A DNA stretch of 15,464 nucleotides from TMED26 sp042088965 (GTDB lineage: Bacteria; Pseudomonadota; Alphaproteobacteria; Thalassobaculales; Thalassobaculaceae). Location of the stretch: positions 1-15,464 of the forward strand of contig JBELLC010000074.1 in the NCBI GenBank assembly GCA_042088965.1, in the 5' to 3' direction. Every line of letters starts with the position of its first letter. Positions within the stretch are counted from its first letter, which is position 1. The notes below the pieces were generated by a model. That model was not told the DNA's origin, did not search any database, and saw only the letters and a list, made by a program, of their open reading frames with translations. Below are positions 7,486 through 15,464 of the stretch, piece after piece. A program made the position numbers and the translations under genes.

Positions 7486-9696
7486 TTAGGCGCGCTTTTG
7501 CCGCCGCCGGGGCTTGCCTGACTTCTTCTCACCGCCGCGCCCCTGCGGCGGTTGAACAGGTGATTTAATGCGCACAACGGCGCCTTTTGGCAGCGGTTTG
7601 CCTTCCAATGTCATGCCCAACTCAGCTGCTTCTAGGCGGCGAATTTCATCGCGAATCCGGCCCGCTTCTTCAAACTCCAAATCTGCTGCCGCCTCGCGCA
7701 TTGCCGCTTCTAAATCCTTAATGATGTCACCAATGTCTTTATCAACCAGTTCACCTTCGCTGCTGCCGGTCTCGACCGTCACATGATCACCGCGCTCATA
7801 GACACTTTCCAGGATGTCGCCGATATTCTTTTTCACACTTTCAGGGGTGATACCATGTTCGGCGTTATAGGCCATCTGACGCTGGCGGCGGCGCTCTGTT
7901 TCCTCAATCGCATAGGTCAGGCTATCGGTCATACGATCGGCATACAGCAGGACCCGGCCTTCCACGTTACGCGCCGCCCGGCCAATGGTCTGTACCAATG
8001 ATGTTTTTGAGCGCAGATAACCTTCTTTATCCGCATCAAGAATCGCAACCAACGCGCATTCCGGGATATCCAAGCCCTCCCGCAAGAGGTTAATCCCAAC
8101 CAGCACATCAAAGACACCAAGGCGCAGATCACGGATGATCTCAATCCGCTCCAAGGTTTCCACATCAGAGTGGATATAGCGAACCTTTAACCCCGCCTCA
8201 TGCATGAATTCGGTTAGGTCTTCGGCCATCCGCTTGGTCAATACCGTGATCAAAATACGTTGGCCCTTGCTGACGCAGGTTTGACATTCTGCAATCACAT
8301 CATCAACTTGATGGGTGGTCGGGCGGACAATGCATTTAGGATCAATGAGGCCTGTGGGACGGACCAATTGCTCGACGAAGACACCGCTGGTACGGTCCAG
8401 CTCCCATGGCCCCGGTGTTGCTGAGACATAGACTGTTTGCGGCCTCATTTCCTGCCATTCTTCGAACTTCAGCGGCCGGTTGTCGATACAGGATGGCAAC
8501 CGAAACCCAAAATCTTGAAGCGTTGATTTCCGCGCAAAGTCACCTTTGAACATGGCCCCAATCTGCGACACCGTAACATGGCTTTCGTCGACAAAAAGCA
8601 GGGCGTTATCGGGTAGATATTCAAACAATGTGGGCGGTGGTTCGCCTGGTGCGCGGCCTGTCAGATAGCGGGAATAATTTTCAATTCCAGCGCAAGAGCC
8701 CGTCGCCTCCATCATTTCCATATCAAAAGTGGTACGTTGCTCCAAGCGCTGAGCTTCCAGCAGCTTATTATCTTTATATAGATCTTCCAGGCGGATTTTT
8801 AACTCACTTTTGATACCCTTGACCGCTTGCCGCAAGGTCGGCTTTGGGGTGACATAGTGGGAATTAGCAAATACCCGAATGCTTTCAAGATCGGCTGTCC
8901 GCTCGCCTGTCAACGGGTCAAATTCTTGAACAGATTCCAGCTCATCGCCAAAAAACGACAGCCGCCAGGCGCGATCTTCTAAGTGCGCGGGGAAAATCTC
9001 CAGGCTGTCACCGCGCCGCCGAAAAGTGCCACGATGAAAGCTGATATCATTGCGCTTGTACTGCAATTCCACCAAATTACGGGTTAAGTCTTGCAGATCA
9101 ATGCGCTCTCCGACCGCCAATTTAATGATCATTCGGCCATAGGTTTCAACCGAGCCAATGCCGTAAATACAGGACACAGAAGCGACAATGATCACATCAT
9201 CACGTTCCAATAATGAGCGGGTCGCTGAGTGCCGCATGCGGTCTATTTGCTCATTAATCGACGCTTCTTTTTCCACATAGGTGTCGGTGCGCGGCACATA
9301 GGCTTCCGGCTGATAATAATCATAATAAGAGACGAAATATTCCACCGCGTTATTCGGGAAAAAGGTTTTCATCTCGCCATAAAGCTGCGCTGCCAAGGTT
9401 TTGTTGGGCGCGAGGATGAGCGCTGGTCGCTGGACTTCTTGGATGACATGGGCGACCGTAAAGGTCTTGCCAGAGCCTGTGACGCCCAGCAGAACTTGAT
9501 CAGACTCATTGCCGTTTATGCCACCAATCAACTCCGCAATTGCTGTCGGTTGATCGCCTGCGGGCGCAAATTCAGAGACAATTTCAAACGGTCGACTTTG
9601 ATCTTGCAGCGGCGCATCAGCCTTCAGGTCCGGCTGTTGCGAGCCCGCAAGAACGGTTGGCACCAAAGCCACGCTATCATCAATATCGACACTCAT
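7486..9696 (-). CDS. uvrB: Excinuclease ABC subunit B (UvrB)
   Basis: UvrB is the damage-verifying helicase-like subunit of nucleotide excision repair; it is loaded by UvrA and then recruits UvrC. The 736-residue protein has the full layout: Walker A GVTGSGKT (71-78), the beta-hairpin region YYDYYQPEAYVP (124-135) that probes the strand, Walker B as VDESH (369-373), the C-terminal helicase motifs including INLLREGLDIPE and QTIGRAARN, and the UVR coiled-coil (about 658-692) that binds UvrC. A 36-residue N-terminal extension precedes the usual FEIVSEFAPAGDQP beginning, and a lysine/arginine-rich tail (GEKKSGKPRRRQKRA) ends it; both are common in alphaproteobacteria. The ATG at 9696 has no close ribosome site; the nearest, GGGGAGG, is 17 bases upstream. 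It follows the amidotransferase gene by 87 bp and may be read with it or from its own promoter. Confidence 0.98.
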   Translation of the reverse strand: MSVDIDDSVALVPTVLAGSQQPDLKADAPLQDQSRPFEIVSEFAPAGDQPTAIAELIGGINGNESDQVLLGVTGSGKTFTVAHVIQEVQRPALILAPNKTLAAQLYGEMKTFFPNNAVEYFVSYYDYYQPEAYVPRTDTYVEKEASINEQIDRMRHSATRSLLERDDVIIVASVSCIYGIGSVETYGRMIIKLAVGERIDLQDLTRNLVELQYKRNDISFHRGTFRRRGDSLEIFPAHLEDRAWRLSFFGDELESVQEFDPLTGERTADLESIRVFANSHYVTPKPTLRQAVKGIKSELKIRLEDLYKDNKLLEAQRLEQRTTFDMEMMEATGSCAGIENYSRYLTGRAPGEPPPTLFEYLPDNALLFVDESHVTVSQIGAMFKGDFARKSTLQDFGFRLPSCIDNRPLKFEEWQEMRPQTVYVSATPGPWELDRTSGVFVEQLVRPTGLIDPKCIVRPTTHQVDDVIAECQTCVSKGQRILITVLTKRMAEDLTEFMHEAGLKVRYIHSDVETLERIEIIRDLRLGVFDVLVGINLLREGLDIPECALVAILDADKEGYLRSKTSLVQTIGRAARNVEGRVLLYADRMTDSLTYAIEETERRRQRQMAYNAEHGITPESVKKNIGDILESVYERGDHVTVETGSSEGELVDKDIGDIIKDLEAAMREAAADLEFEEAGRIRDEIRRLEAAELGMTLEGKPLPKGAVVRIKSPVQPPQGRGGEKKSGKPRRRQKRA

Positions 9697-9754
9697 ACCG
9701 ATAAGATAGATCGCCTCCCCTGCTTCATCAAGCGGCGTGGCAAAACGGATCTGT

Positions 9755-9771
9755 CATCGCGCCCCGCGATG
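9755..9771. repeat. Perfect short hairpin upstream of uvrB
   Basis: CATCGCG and CGCGATG form a 7-bp inverted repeat around a 3-base CCC loop, in the 87-bp gap between the amidotransferase stop and uvrB. A run of five A follows on the plus strand, so read on the minus strand the T-run comes before the stem and it does not fit an intrinsic terminator for the upstream gene. It may shape the mRNA leader or be chance in GC-rich DNA. Confidence 0.5.
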
Positions 9772-9783
9772 GCGCAAAAACCC

Positions 9784-10512
9784 TTAATCGGCGGCAATAT
9801 CCTTGCGGACTTGCAGATCAGGTAAATCCAGAAAATCAAGCAAGCCGCGTGTCCATTGATCAATACCATCATTAAACAGCCTGTAGCCAATGTCATGGGC
9901 GATGCGCGGCTGCGCCCCTGGTTGGTCAAGACGGTGGGCGGCCCCCATGGACCATCGCTGGATCATATCGCGGGTAATTTCGGGATGGAATTGAATCCCA
10001 ACAGCATTTTCGCCATACAGAAAAGCTTGGTTTGGGTAGACCGCGCCATGAGCCATAACGCGGGCACTCTGGGGCACCTCAAAGCCTTCTTTATGCCATT
10101 GGTAAAAATACCGTGAGGGCGCAAATAAATCGGTAAACTCTTGGCAGGGTGTGATCTCGGTATAGCCAATCTCCACCCGCCCATCAACATCTGGGGCAAC
10201 ATTACCGCCCAATGTCCGTGCCAACATTTGCCCGCCAAGGCAAATCCCCAAAAAGGGTTTTTCAGCGTCGAGAACTTTCGGGATGAAATCCAATTCTTGG
10301 CGGATACCGTCGAGAGTAGCGTCATCATTGGCGCTCATCGGCCCGCCAAAAATAACCACCCCATCATGATCATCGAGTGTTTCAGGCAGGGTGCCATCGT
10401 GACAGGGGCAACACCTGTCTAACTCATATCCACGTTCCGCCAACAACGCACCAACATGACCCGGTGTTGATGTTTTTTGGTGAACGATAATCAAAATGCG
10501 TCCTGTGCGCAT
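9784..10512 (-). CDS. Class I glutamine amidotransferase-domain protein
   Basis: This stand-alone 242-residue class I amidotransferase has the GMP-synthase-like fold. The catalytic triad is visible: nucleophile C91 in LGICLGGQ, H176 and E178 in IQFHPEIT. The VVIFGGPMSAND segment (52-63) forms the expected oxyanion strand. The family releases ammonia from glutamine for a partner synthase, or hydrolyses gamma-glutamyl amides; no synthetase domain is fused here, so the acceptor is unknown. The C-terminal 50 residues extend beyond the core domain. The start ATG lies four bases after the stop of the nicotinate phosphoribosyltransferase, implying co-transcription and probable coupling. That places it beside NAD salvage, but whether it acts there is not shown. 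Annotation as guaA-like would be misleading because the ATP-pyrophosphatase half is absent. Confidence 0.88.
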   Translation of the reverse strand: MRTGRILIIVHQKTSTPGHVGALLAERGYELDRCCPCHDGTLPETLDDHDGVVIFGGPMSANDDATLDGIRQELDFIPKVLDAEKPFLGICLGGQMLARTLGGNVAPDVDGRVEIGYTEITPCQEFTDLFAPSRYFYQWHKEGFEVPQSARVMAHGAVYPNQAFLYGENAVGIQFHPEITRDMIQRWSMGAAHRLDQPGAQPRIAHDIGYRLFNDGIDQWTRGLLDFLDLPDLQVRKDIAAD

Positions 10513-10516
10513 GACC

Positions 10517-11674
10517 CTACCGTTTCAGAAGAAATTCGCGCCCGACTTTGACACGTCCTTCGCCATTATAAGCGATAATATCGGCGGTCGCATAGGTCTC
10601 ACTCCATTTGTCAGGCAAATAACTTCCGGTGCCAACCACATCGACGGGTGCTTCCGCTAAGGCGAAAACCCGACATTTCTCGGGGCCAAAGCCTGAAGAG
10701 CAAATGATTCGCACTTTATCAAAGCCAGCAGCATCAAGAACTTCACGCATATACCACACTGCGGCAGCTGACACGCCGGTGCCGATAAGATGGCGCAACT
10801 CCGCTTCAGAGCGATAGCCACGAATACTGCCTTGGGCATTTCGCTCTAAGACCGCATAGGATTCGGCCATATCCAAGCCCTGCATAAACCGGCCACCATG
10901 GGTATCTAACCGCACCGCGAGCCGACCACTGCTGGCAAGCTCGGCAAAGCGCCGACAGACGGCTAAACTATCATCAATTTCTGCGGCGAAATAATCCACA
11001 AGCACGACCAAATCTGTGTCGGGATGGGTCTCATGAAACATCTCGGCAGCACTGACGGTTGACCCTGCATAGCCAATTAAGGCATGGGGCATCGTGCCGA
11101 GACCTTCGCTGCGATCGAAATAGCGGGCGGTTTCATCGGTCGCGTTGCCAATAAAACCAACAGCGTCAACTTTCTTGCGCGCCTTGGCAGACCCAACACT
11201 CGCACCATAGGCCATCAATTCGGCCATTTCCGTACCCGCGCAATGGCGGGCGTCCATCGCTAGAAAAGCTGTTTTTGGCAGCTCAACGCACATAACATAG
11301 GCGTTATAGGCGGCAACACAGGCAGCCCCCAGCTTTTGCAGATAAAGCGTTTCTAAATCAACCAGATGATAAAATGAGCCGGTTAGATAAAGCAGCGGTT
11401 CGCCTGCCCCAACCCACGCCCCTTCGCGAAAGCACTGCTCAACTTTGATCTCAATGCCCCGTTCACGGGCAACATTGGCAATCCATTCCACCGCCAAACG
11501 CGGTGCACAAGTCACAGGGCGGCGCATAAACACCGCATAAGTCACCTCGGCATCGCCAAAACGGCCCACACATTCTTTGGTTCGCAGAAAATACTTATCC
11601 ACATAGCGTGACAAGCTATCTGCTTTTGGATGGCGGGCTGCATCACCACTTCCAAGGGGATTATCGTCTGCCAT
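10517..11674 (-). CDS. pncB: Nicotinate phosphoribosyltransferase
   Basis: The enzyme joins nicotinate to PRPP to give nicotinate mononucleotide, the first step of the Preiss-Handler NAD salvage route. The 385-residue product shows the type II phosphoribosyltransferase features: the N-terminal YFLRTKE (28-34), ARHCAGTEMAELMAYGAS (142-159), GTMPHALIG (193-201) with the likely catalytic His197, RLDTHGGR (255-262), ICSSGFGPEK and the late phosphate loop VGTGSYLP. It is of the shorter, archaeal-like branch rather than the long E. coli PncB type. The ATG at 11674 is chosen over the GTG one codon earlier because GAGGT stands 6 bases before it. It is followed at once by the amidotransferase and preceded by the DAHP synthase gene at 56 bp. 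Its exact substrate (nicotinate rather than nicotinamide) is inferred from family similarity. Confidence 0.88.
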   Translation of the reverse strand: MADDNPLGSGDAARHPKADSLSRYVDKYFLRTKECVGRFGDAEVTYAVFMRRPVTCAPRLAVEWIANVARERGIEIKVEQCFREGAWVGAGEPLLYLTGSFYHLVDLETLYLQKLGAACVAAYNAYVMCVELPKTAFLAMDARHCAGTEMAELMAYGASVGSAKARKKVDAVGFIGNATDETARYFDRSEGLGTMPHALIGYAGSTVSAAEMFHETHPDTDLVVLVDYFAAEIDDSLAVCRRFAELASSGRLAVRLDTHGGRFMQGLDMAESYAVLERNAQGSIRGYRSEAELRHLIGTGVSAAAVWYMREVLDAAGFDKVRIICSSGFGPEKCRVFALAEAPVDVVGTGSYLPDKWSETYATADIIAYNGEGRVKVGREFLLKR

Positions 11675-11679
11675 CACCG

Positions 11680-11707
11680 CACCTCAAAATAGACCTCCAC
11701 CTCAAAA
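11680..11707 (-). repeat. Duplicated ribosome-site-like direct repeat before pncB
   Basis: The 10-mer CACCTCAAAA appears at 11680-11689 and again at 11698-11707, so the minus strand carries two copies of TTTTGAGGTG 18 bases apart. The copy nearer the gene supplies the pncB ribosome site. A further GGAGG-like core sits in the upstream copy. Confidence 0.6.
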
Positions 11708-11713
11708 CAGGCG

Positions 11714-11739
11714 CAGCTCAGAAAAAAGCATCATGATGC
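11714..11739 (-). terminator. Weak terminator-like hairpin at the end of the DAHP synthase gene
   Basis: The palindrome GCATCATGATGC (11728-11739) spans the stop codon and, read on the minus strand, is followed directly by six T (11727 to 11722). The stem is only four pairs with a CATG loop, so it is a weak candidate and read-through into pncB is likely. Confidence 0.3.
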
Positions 11740-13119
11740 CTTGGCAAAGCCCGCCGCTGTACCAGCACGTTTTGCCTTCAACATATCCGCAATCAAAAAC
11801 GCCAATTCCAATGATTGCGAGGCATTCAAGCGCGGATCACAATGGGTATGATAGCGATCCCCAAGAGCCGTTTCGGTAATCGCTTGCGCGCCGCCAAGAC
11901 ACTCGGTTACGTCCTGTCCGGTCATTTCAAAATGCACACCGCCGCCATAAGTTCCCTCGGCCTCATGCACTTCAAAGAACCCGGAAACTTCGTCAAGGAT
12001 TCGATCCACAGGGCGGGTTTTATAGCCTGTTGATGATTTGATGGTATTGCCGTGCATAGGATCACAGGACCAGACCACTTGCGCGCCTGCGGCCTTTACC
12101 GCCCGCACCAAGGGCGGCAAGCCTTCACGCACTTTATCGCAGCCCATGCGCGCGATCAGCGTTAACCGCCCCGCTTCATTGGCAGGATTCAGCGTTTCAA
12201 TCAGCCGCAACAATTCATCTGTATCCAGGCTGGGCCCACATTTCACACCAATCGGATTGCGAACGCCGCGCATATATTCCACATGCGCCCCGTCCAACTG
12301 ACGGGTCCGGTCACCAATCCACAACATATGTGCCGAAGTGGAATACCAACCGCCATCGTCTGTGATGGTGTCGGCGCGCGTCATGGCTTGTTCATAGCCA
12401 AGCAATAACGCCTCATGGGAAGTATAAAACTCTGTTTCACGCAATTGCTGGATCGTTTCCGGCGTGATGCCGCAGGCCCGCATGAATTCCAAACATTCAC
12501 CAATGCGGCCTGATAACTGTTCAAAGCGTTCACTGGATGGCGAGCCTTTGACAAAATCAAGGGTCCAACGATGGACTTCTTCCAAATTCGCAAAGCCGCC
12601 TTGGGCAAAAGCCCGCAACAGGTTCAGGGTCGAGGCAGACTGATTATACACCTGCAATAAGCGCGATGGATCAGGATTCCGGCTCGCCATATCGAAATCC
12701 ATGCCATTGACCATGTCACCGCGATAACTTGGCAATTCAACGCCGTCGATCACCTCAGTTGGAGCCGAACGCGGCTTGGCAAATTGGCCCGCCACGCGGC
12801 CCACTTTGACCACGGGCACAGCGGCACCAAATGTCAGGACCACTGCCATCTGCAACAGCACACGGAAGGTATCGCGGATGTTATTGGGCGAAAACTCAGC
12901 AAAACTTTCAGCGCAATCACCGCCTTGCAACAAAAACGCCTCGCCGCGGGCAACAGCGGCCAAATCGGTTTTCAGGCGTTGTGCCTCGCCAACAAATACC
13001 AACGGCGGATAGCCAGCCAATTGCTGCTCCACCGCATTGAGATGGGCAAGGTCGGGGTAATCAGGCACCTGCTGGATGGGATAATCACGCCAGCCGCCTG
13101 GGCTCCAATTCGCTGCCAT
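11731..13119 (-). CDS. aroG: Class II 3-deoxy-7-phosphoheptulonate (DAHP) synthase
   Basis: This enzyme condenses phosphoenolpyruvate with erythrose 4-phosphate, the entry step of the shikimate pathway for aromatic amino acids. The 462-residue length and motifs are those of the class II (plant-type) family: LLQGGDCAESF (63-73) with metal ligand C69, KVGRVAGQFAKPRS (105-118) for substrate binding, RGDMVNG, GVKCGPSLD (291-299), ARMGCDKVREG, WSCDPMHGNT (350-359) with metal ligand H356, the glycine-rich YGGGVHFEMTGQDVTECLGG (391-410) with E398, and HCDPRLNASQSLELAF with D428. No extra regulatory domain is fused. The ATG at 13119 has GAAGGAAAG about 5-8 bases upstream. It stands alone after a 159-bp gap from the TRAP operon and may be the first gene of a run continuing into pncB. 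It has no visible link to the box genes beyond both concerning aromatic compounds. Confidence 0.97.
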   Translation of the reverse strand: MAANWSPGGWRDYPIQQVPDYPDLAHLNAVEQQLAGYPPLVFVGEAQRLKTDLAAVARGEAFLLQGGDCAESFAEFSPNNIRDTFRVLLQMAVVLTFGAAVPVVKVGRVAGQFAKPRSAPTEVIDGVELPSYRGDMVNGMDFDMASRNPDPSRLLQVYNQSASTLNLLRAFAQGGFANLEEVHRWTLDFVKGSPSSERFEQLSGRIGECLEFMRACGITPETIQQLRETEFYTSHEALLLGYEQAMTRADTITDDGGWYSTSAHMLWIGDRTRQLDGAHVEYMRGVRNPIGVKCGPSLDTDELLRLIETLNPANEAGRLTLIARMGCDKVREGLPPLVRAVKAAGAQVVWSCDPMHGNTIKSSTGYKTRPVDRILDEVSGFFEVHEAEGTYGGGVHFEMTGQDVTECLGGAQAITETALGDRYHTHCDPRLNASQSLELAFLIADMLKAKRAGTAAGFAKAS

Positions 13120-13249
13120 TTTAGCTTTCCTTCACTTAACTGCCGGCGATCAATGCCGCTGCTTCTGACTGAAACTTGTCACGGGTTTTAACAGCGACAG
13201 GCAGCAGTTTCCACTGAAATCCCCGATTCGGCCGATCTCATAACGTGAA

Positions 13250-13267
13250 AGCTGAGGGCAGTCAGCT
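13250..13267 (-). terminator. Possible weak terminator after dctM
   Basis: On the minus strand AGCTGA and TCAGCT form a 6-bp stem with a 6-base loop about 12 bases after the dctM stop, followed by only TTTC. The stem is short and the T-run poor. The rest of the 13120-13278 gap shows no gene and no convincing promoter boxes for the DAHP synthase. Confidence 0.3.
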
Positions 13268-13278
13268 GCGATCCGCCA

Positions 13279-14565
13279 TTAATAGAATTGCTCTGGCAGC
13301 CAGGTTGCGACATCTGGCAAGACCAAAAGCAGGGCAATCAAAAACAGCATGGCGATCAAGAAGGGAATCGCCCCCAAGCTGACATCATTGAAATTCCCCC
13401 CCCGGGCACGGATCCCATGAACCACATAGAGGTTAATGCCAATCGGCGGCGTAATCAGGGCCGCTTCCATCAACACCGTGATCATGATGCCAAACCAAAT
13501 CGGGTCAAAGCCCATATGCATGGCAATCGGGAAGACCACGGGAATGGTGGTTAACATCATCGACAAGGTTTCCATGAACATGCCAAGGATCAGATAAAAA
13601 CAGATAATCGCAATCATCGTGCCCATGGGCGTCCAGCCCATTTTCTCGATCGCTTCCAGCATGGCTTGGGTGATCCCCATAAAGCCAAGCACAAAGTTCA
13701 AAAACACCGCCGCCAAGATGATCAACATAATCATCGCTGTCGATCGCATTGTGCCTTCAAAGGCTTGCTTTAACATGCCAACTGACAAAGCGCGGTTCCA
13801 AGCCGCAATGATCAGCGCAAAAACAACCCCGATTGAGGCCGCCTCGGTCGGCGTTGCAACCCCCGCATAGATCGAGCCGACAACCGCCACGAACAACAAG
13901 ATCGGCGGCAACAGATCCGGCAGAACACGGATGCGTTCTGTCCAGCTGGTCTCCACTTTGACCCCGCCCCAATCGCGGCGGCGCAGACAGGCAATCGCAA
14001 TCACCGTCATAAACAAGCCAGCCAAGATCAGACCTGGGAAAATCCCAGCAAGGTATAGCTCAGGAACCGATGAGTCGGTCAACAAGCCATAGATAATAAG
14101 ATTAATCGACGGTGGGATCAGGATACCCAAGGTGCCACCAGCGGCCAGTGAGCCCAAAAACAATGGCTCGCTATAACGGCGCTTTTCAATTTCAGGATAG
14201 GCGACCGTGCCAACAGTTGCCGCGGTGGCAACACTTGACCCCGATGACGCCGCAAAGATGGCCGAGGTGCCAATATTGGCTTGCATCAAGCCACCTGGCA
14301 GCCACGACAGCCACTGCGCAACAGCGTTATACATCCGCTGTGCAATCCCGGCGCGCAACATGATCTCTCCCAACAGGATGAACATCGGGATCGCCACCAG
14401 GATATATTCAATGCTCTGCTCCCAGACGAAATCACCAAGCATCAGCGATCGACGACCGCGCAGGTACATCTCATCTAAGGTTAAACTCAAGATCCCCAGG
14501 ACCGCACCCACAGGCACAGCTGAGACGATCAAAACCATAAGCACAGCAAGGATAATTAGAGGCAT
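13279..14565 (-). CDS. dctM: TRAP transporter large permease subunit (DctM family)
   Basis: DctM is the inner-membrane subunit that carries out sodium-driven uptake of an organic acid delivered by the binding protein. The 428-residue, very hydrophobic product has the family's usual length and about 11-12 membrane spans. Hallmark motifs are SSGSSVATAATVGTVAYPEI (107-126), GGTLGILIPPSINLIIYG (143-160), the repeat-related SIYAGVATPTEAASIGV in the middle, and ITPPIGINLYVVHGI (371-385). The ATG at 14565 has GGAAG a few bases upstream and lies 45 bp after the dctQ stop, so it is the third gene of the dctP-dctQ-dctM order. The permease sequence does not reveal the substrate; TRAP systems of this type take up C4-dicarboxylates, keto acids, sugar acids, and sometimes aromatic acids. 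Confidence 0.95.
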   Translation of the reverse strand: MPLIILAVLMVLIVSAVPVGAVLGILSLTLDEMYLRGRRSLMLGDFVWEQSIEYILVAIPMFILLGEIMLRAGIAQRMYNAVAQWLSWLPGGLMQANIGTSAIFAASSGSSVATAATVGTVAYPEIEKRRYSEPLFLGSLAAGGTLGILIPPSINLIIYGLLTDSSVPELYLAGIFPGLILAGLFMTVIAIACLRRRDWGGVKVETSWTERIRVLPDLLPPILLFVAVVGSIYAGVATPTEAASIGVVFALIIAAWNRALSVGMLKQAFEGTMRSTAMIMLIILAAVFLNFVLGFMGITQAMLEAIEKMGWTPMGTMIAIICFYLILGMFMETLSMMLTTIPVVFPIAMHMGFDPIWFGIMITVLMEAALITPPIGINLYVVHGIRARGGNFNDVSLGAIPFLIAMLFLIALLLVLPDVATWLPEQFY

Positions 14566-14610
14566 AATGACTTCCAGTCTAAGGCGTCAGCAACGGCGCG
14601 AACGATGACG

Positions 14611-15189
14611 TTATTTCACGAAGGTTTCTTCTGAAATCTCTTCTTCCACGGTTTTAATACCAGCGATCCGCGACACGGTTTCCCAATCGCTTTTGAAGAC
14701 CGCGTACAATCCATAAAGCACCAAAAAAACCAGGCAGATAAAGAAGAAACCAAGCCCACTGAGCCAAAACAACTGTGGTATCCAGAGCGGCGTCGCTAAC
14801 GTGGTTTGGGCACTGGAGTTATACTCAACGTTTTCAACAAACATTTGCCAGCTGCTCGTGGTCAGCAGATAGACATAATAGGCCAGCAACACCAAACCGA
14901 CCATATCGAGCACGCCGCGCGGCTTCAGCGGCAGCGTATTGTACAAGGCGTCAATCCGGATATTGGATCGATTGAGCAGGCAGAACGAATATGCCCATGT
15001 GGTTGCAGCTGCAAAAACATAACCGGTGATTTCATCAGAGCCACTTAACGTTAGGCCAAATATTTTTCGAAAGGTCACATCAATGGTTACCATCACAGCG
15101 GACAATAAAAGCGCCAGCCCGCCGACCCATACAGCTGCTTGCGACGTCTTTTTAAAGCCACCATGCACACGCTCAAACATCGCGTTCAT
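14611..15189 (-). CDS. dctQ: TRAP transporter small permease subunit (DctQ family)
   Basis: DctQ is the small inner-membrane partner that works with DctM. The 192-residue product has four predicted membrane spans at about 17-38, 53-73, 93-111 and 137-163, with the family motif RSNIRIDALYNTLP (74-87) between the second and third. A stretch of VEEEISEETF forms an acidic cytoplasmic tail. The ATG at 15189 is set by a strong GGAGG eight bases upstream. The gap of about 100 bp to the dctP stop holds a GC-rich hairpin, a usual place for uneven expression of binding protein and permease. It ends 45 bp before dctM. Confidence 0.93.
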   Translation of the reverse strand: MNAMFERVHGGFKKTSQAAVWVGGLALLLSAVMVTIDVTFRKIFGLTLSGSDEITGYVFAAATTWAYSFCLLNRSNIRIDALYNTLPLKPRGVLDMVGLVLLAYYVYLLTTSSWQMFVENVEYNSSAQTTLATPLWIPQLFWLSGLGFFFICLVFLVLYGLYAVFKSDWETVSRIAGIKTVEEEISEETFVK

Positions 15190-15240
15190 TGATCATGCCT
15201 CCGATTTAAAATCGTTATTAAAAATCTACTTAATATGAAT

Positions 15241-15271
15241 GCGCGCGCCATGGCATGGCCGTGACGCGCGC
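15241..15271 (-). repeat. GC-rich hairpin between dctP and dctQ
   Basis: GCGCGCG (15241-15247) and CGCGCGC (15265-15271) pair as a 7-bp all-GC stem around a 17-base loop that contains its own CCATGG-type palindrome. Read on the minus strand it lies 18 bases after the dctP stop, but no T-run follows directly, so it is more likely an mRNA stabiliser or partial attenuator than a full terminator. Confidence 0.6.
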
Positions 15272-15289
15272 TATTCTCATGGTATCAGC

Positions 15290-15464
15290 TTACTGGCTGG
15301 CGGTTAAACCAACAACCTTACCCACTGTCGCGTTCCACTCGTCGGTGCAAGTCTTGCCACAACGCTTGGCCCAACGCTTCAGAACAACGTTCTCAGCGAT
15401 GTCTTTCAACATGGCTTGGTCTTCGGCTGATGGTGTGATCGGAACCATACCCCCTGGTGTGCCA
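15290..15464 (-). CDS. dctP: TRAP transporter substrate-binding protein (DctP family), C-terminal fragment
   Basis: Only the last 57 residues are inside the window; the gene continues beyond the right edge. The fragment is charged and helical, with ENVVLKRWAKRC and DEWNATVGKVVGLTASQ, an ending typical of alphaproteobacterial TRAP binding proteins, and two cysteines in RCGKTC that may form a disulfide in the periplasm. The stop at 15290 is followed by a hairpin and then dctQ and dctM, and this order supports the call. The ligand pocket, including the conserved carboxylate-binding arginine, lies outside the window, so no substrate can be named. Confidence 0.8.
   Translation of the reverse strand, partial: GTPGGMVPITPSAEDQAMLKDIAENVVLKRWAKRCGKTCTDEWNATVGKVVGLTASQ

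Noticed and set aside
7474..7496. Hairpin around the uvrB stop (AAGCGCC with GGCGCGCTT arms)
   Set aside because: The stem has a two-base bulge and, read on the minus strand, lacks a T-run; the T-run lies on the plus side where no gene ends, so a terminator call is not supported.
13279..15464. TRAP transporter as the benzoate importer of the box pathway
   Set aside because: It is about 6.4 kb from the nearest box-region gene with housekeeping genes between, no TGCA array was seen before its visible genes, and the ligand-binding part of DctP is outside the window.

Overview
The window reads as chromosomal DNA of an alphaproteobacterium. The genes that point there are a class II (plant-like) DAHP synthase, UvrB with a basic tail, a TRAP transporter, and an aerobic benzoyl-CoA (box) gene set. 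The genus cannot be told from the sequence. Genes are densely packed and the longest gene-free stretch is about 173 bp. I see no tRNA, rRNA, CRISPR array, transposase or integrase.

Region 1 (1-6838) centres on the aerobic benzoyl-CoA epoxidation pathway. On the minus strand, boxR (helix-turn-helix plus shikimate-kinase-like regulator) lies upstream of a tight operon: boxC (ring-cleaving dihydrolase), boxB (di-iron benzoyl-CoA epoxidase), then an NADPH-dependent FAD reductase of the adrenodoxin-reductase type that runs off the left edge. No canonical BoxA (ferredoxin domains fused to a plant-type FNR) is present; the FAD reductase sits where BoxA might be expected. The boxR-boxC gap carries four TGCA boxes, two of them forming the perfect palindrome TGCACTATAGTGCA, which is a convincing BoxR operator over the presumed boxC promoter. 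Divergent from boxR, on the plus strand, are a MioC-like flavodoxin and an alpha/beta hydrolase five bases apart. The flavodoxin is a plausible electron carrier between the reductase and BoxB, and the hydrolase a plausible accessory thioesterase or lactonase; both roles are inferred.

Region 2 (6845-13119) is mostly housekeeping, all on the minus strand: a cysteine-dioxygenase-family thiol dioxygenase, uvrB, a class I glutamine amidotransferase four bases downstream of a nicotinate phosphoribosyltransferase, and a class II DAHP synthase. 

Region 3 (13279-15464) is a TRAP transporter read on the minus strand: the C-terminal end of the periplasmic binding protein (dctP), an intergenic GC-rich hairpin, dctQ and dctM. 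Its substrate cannot be read from the part in view.
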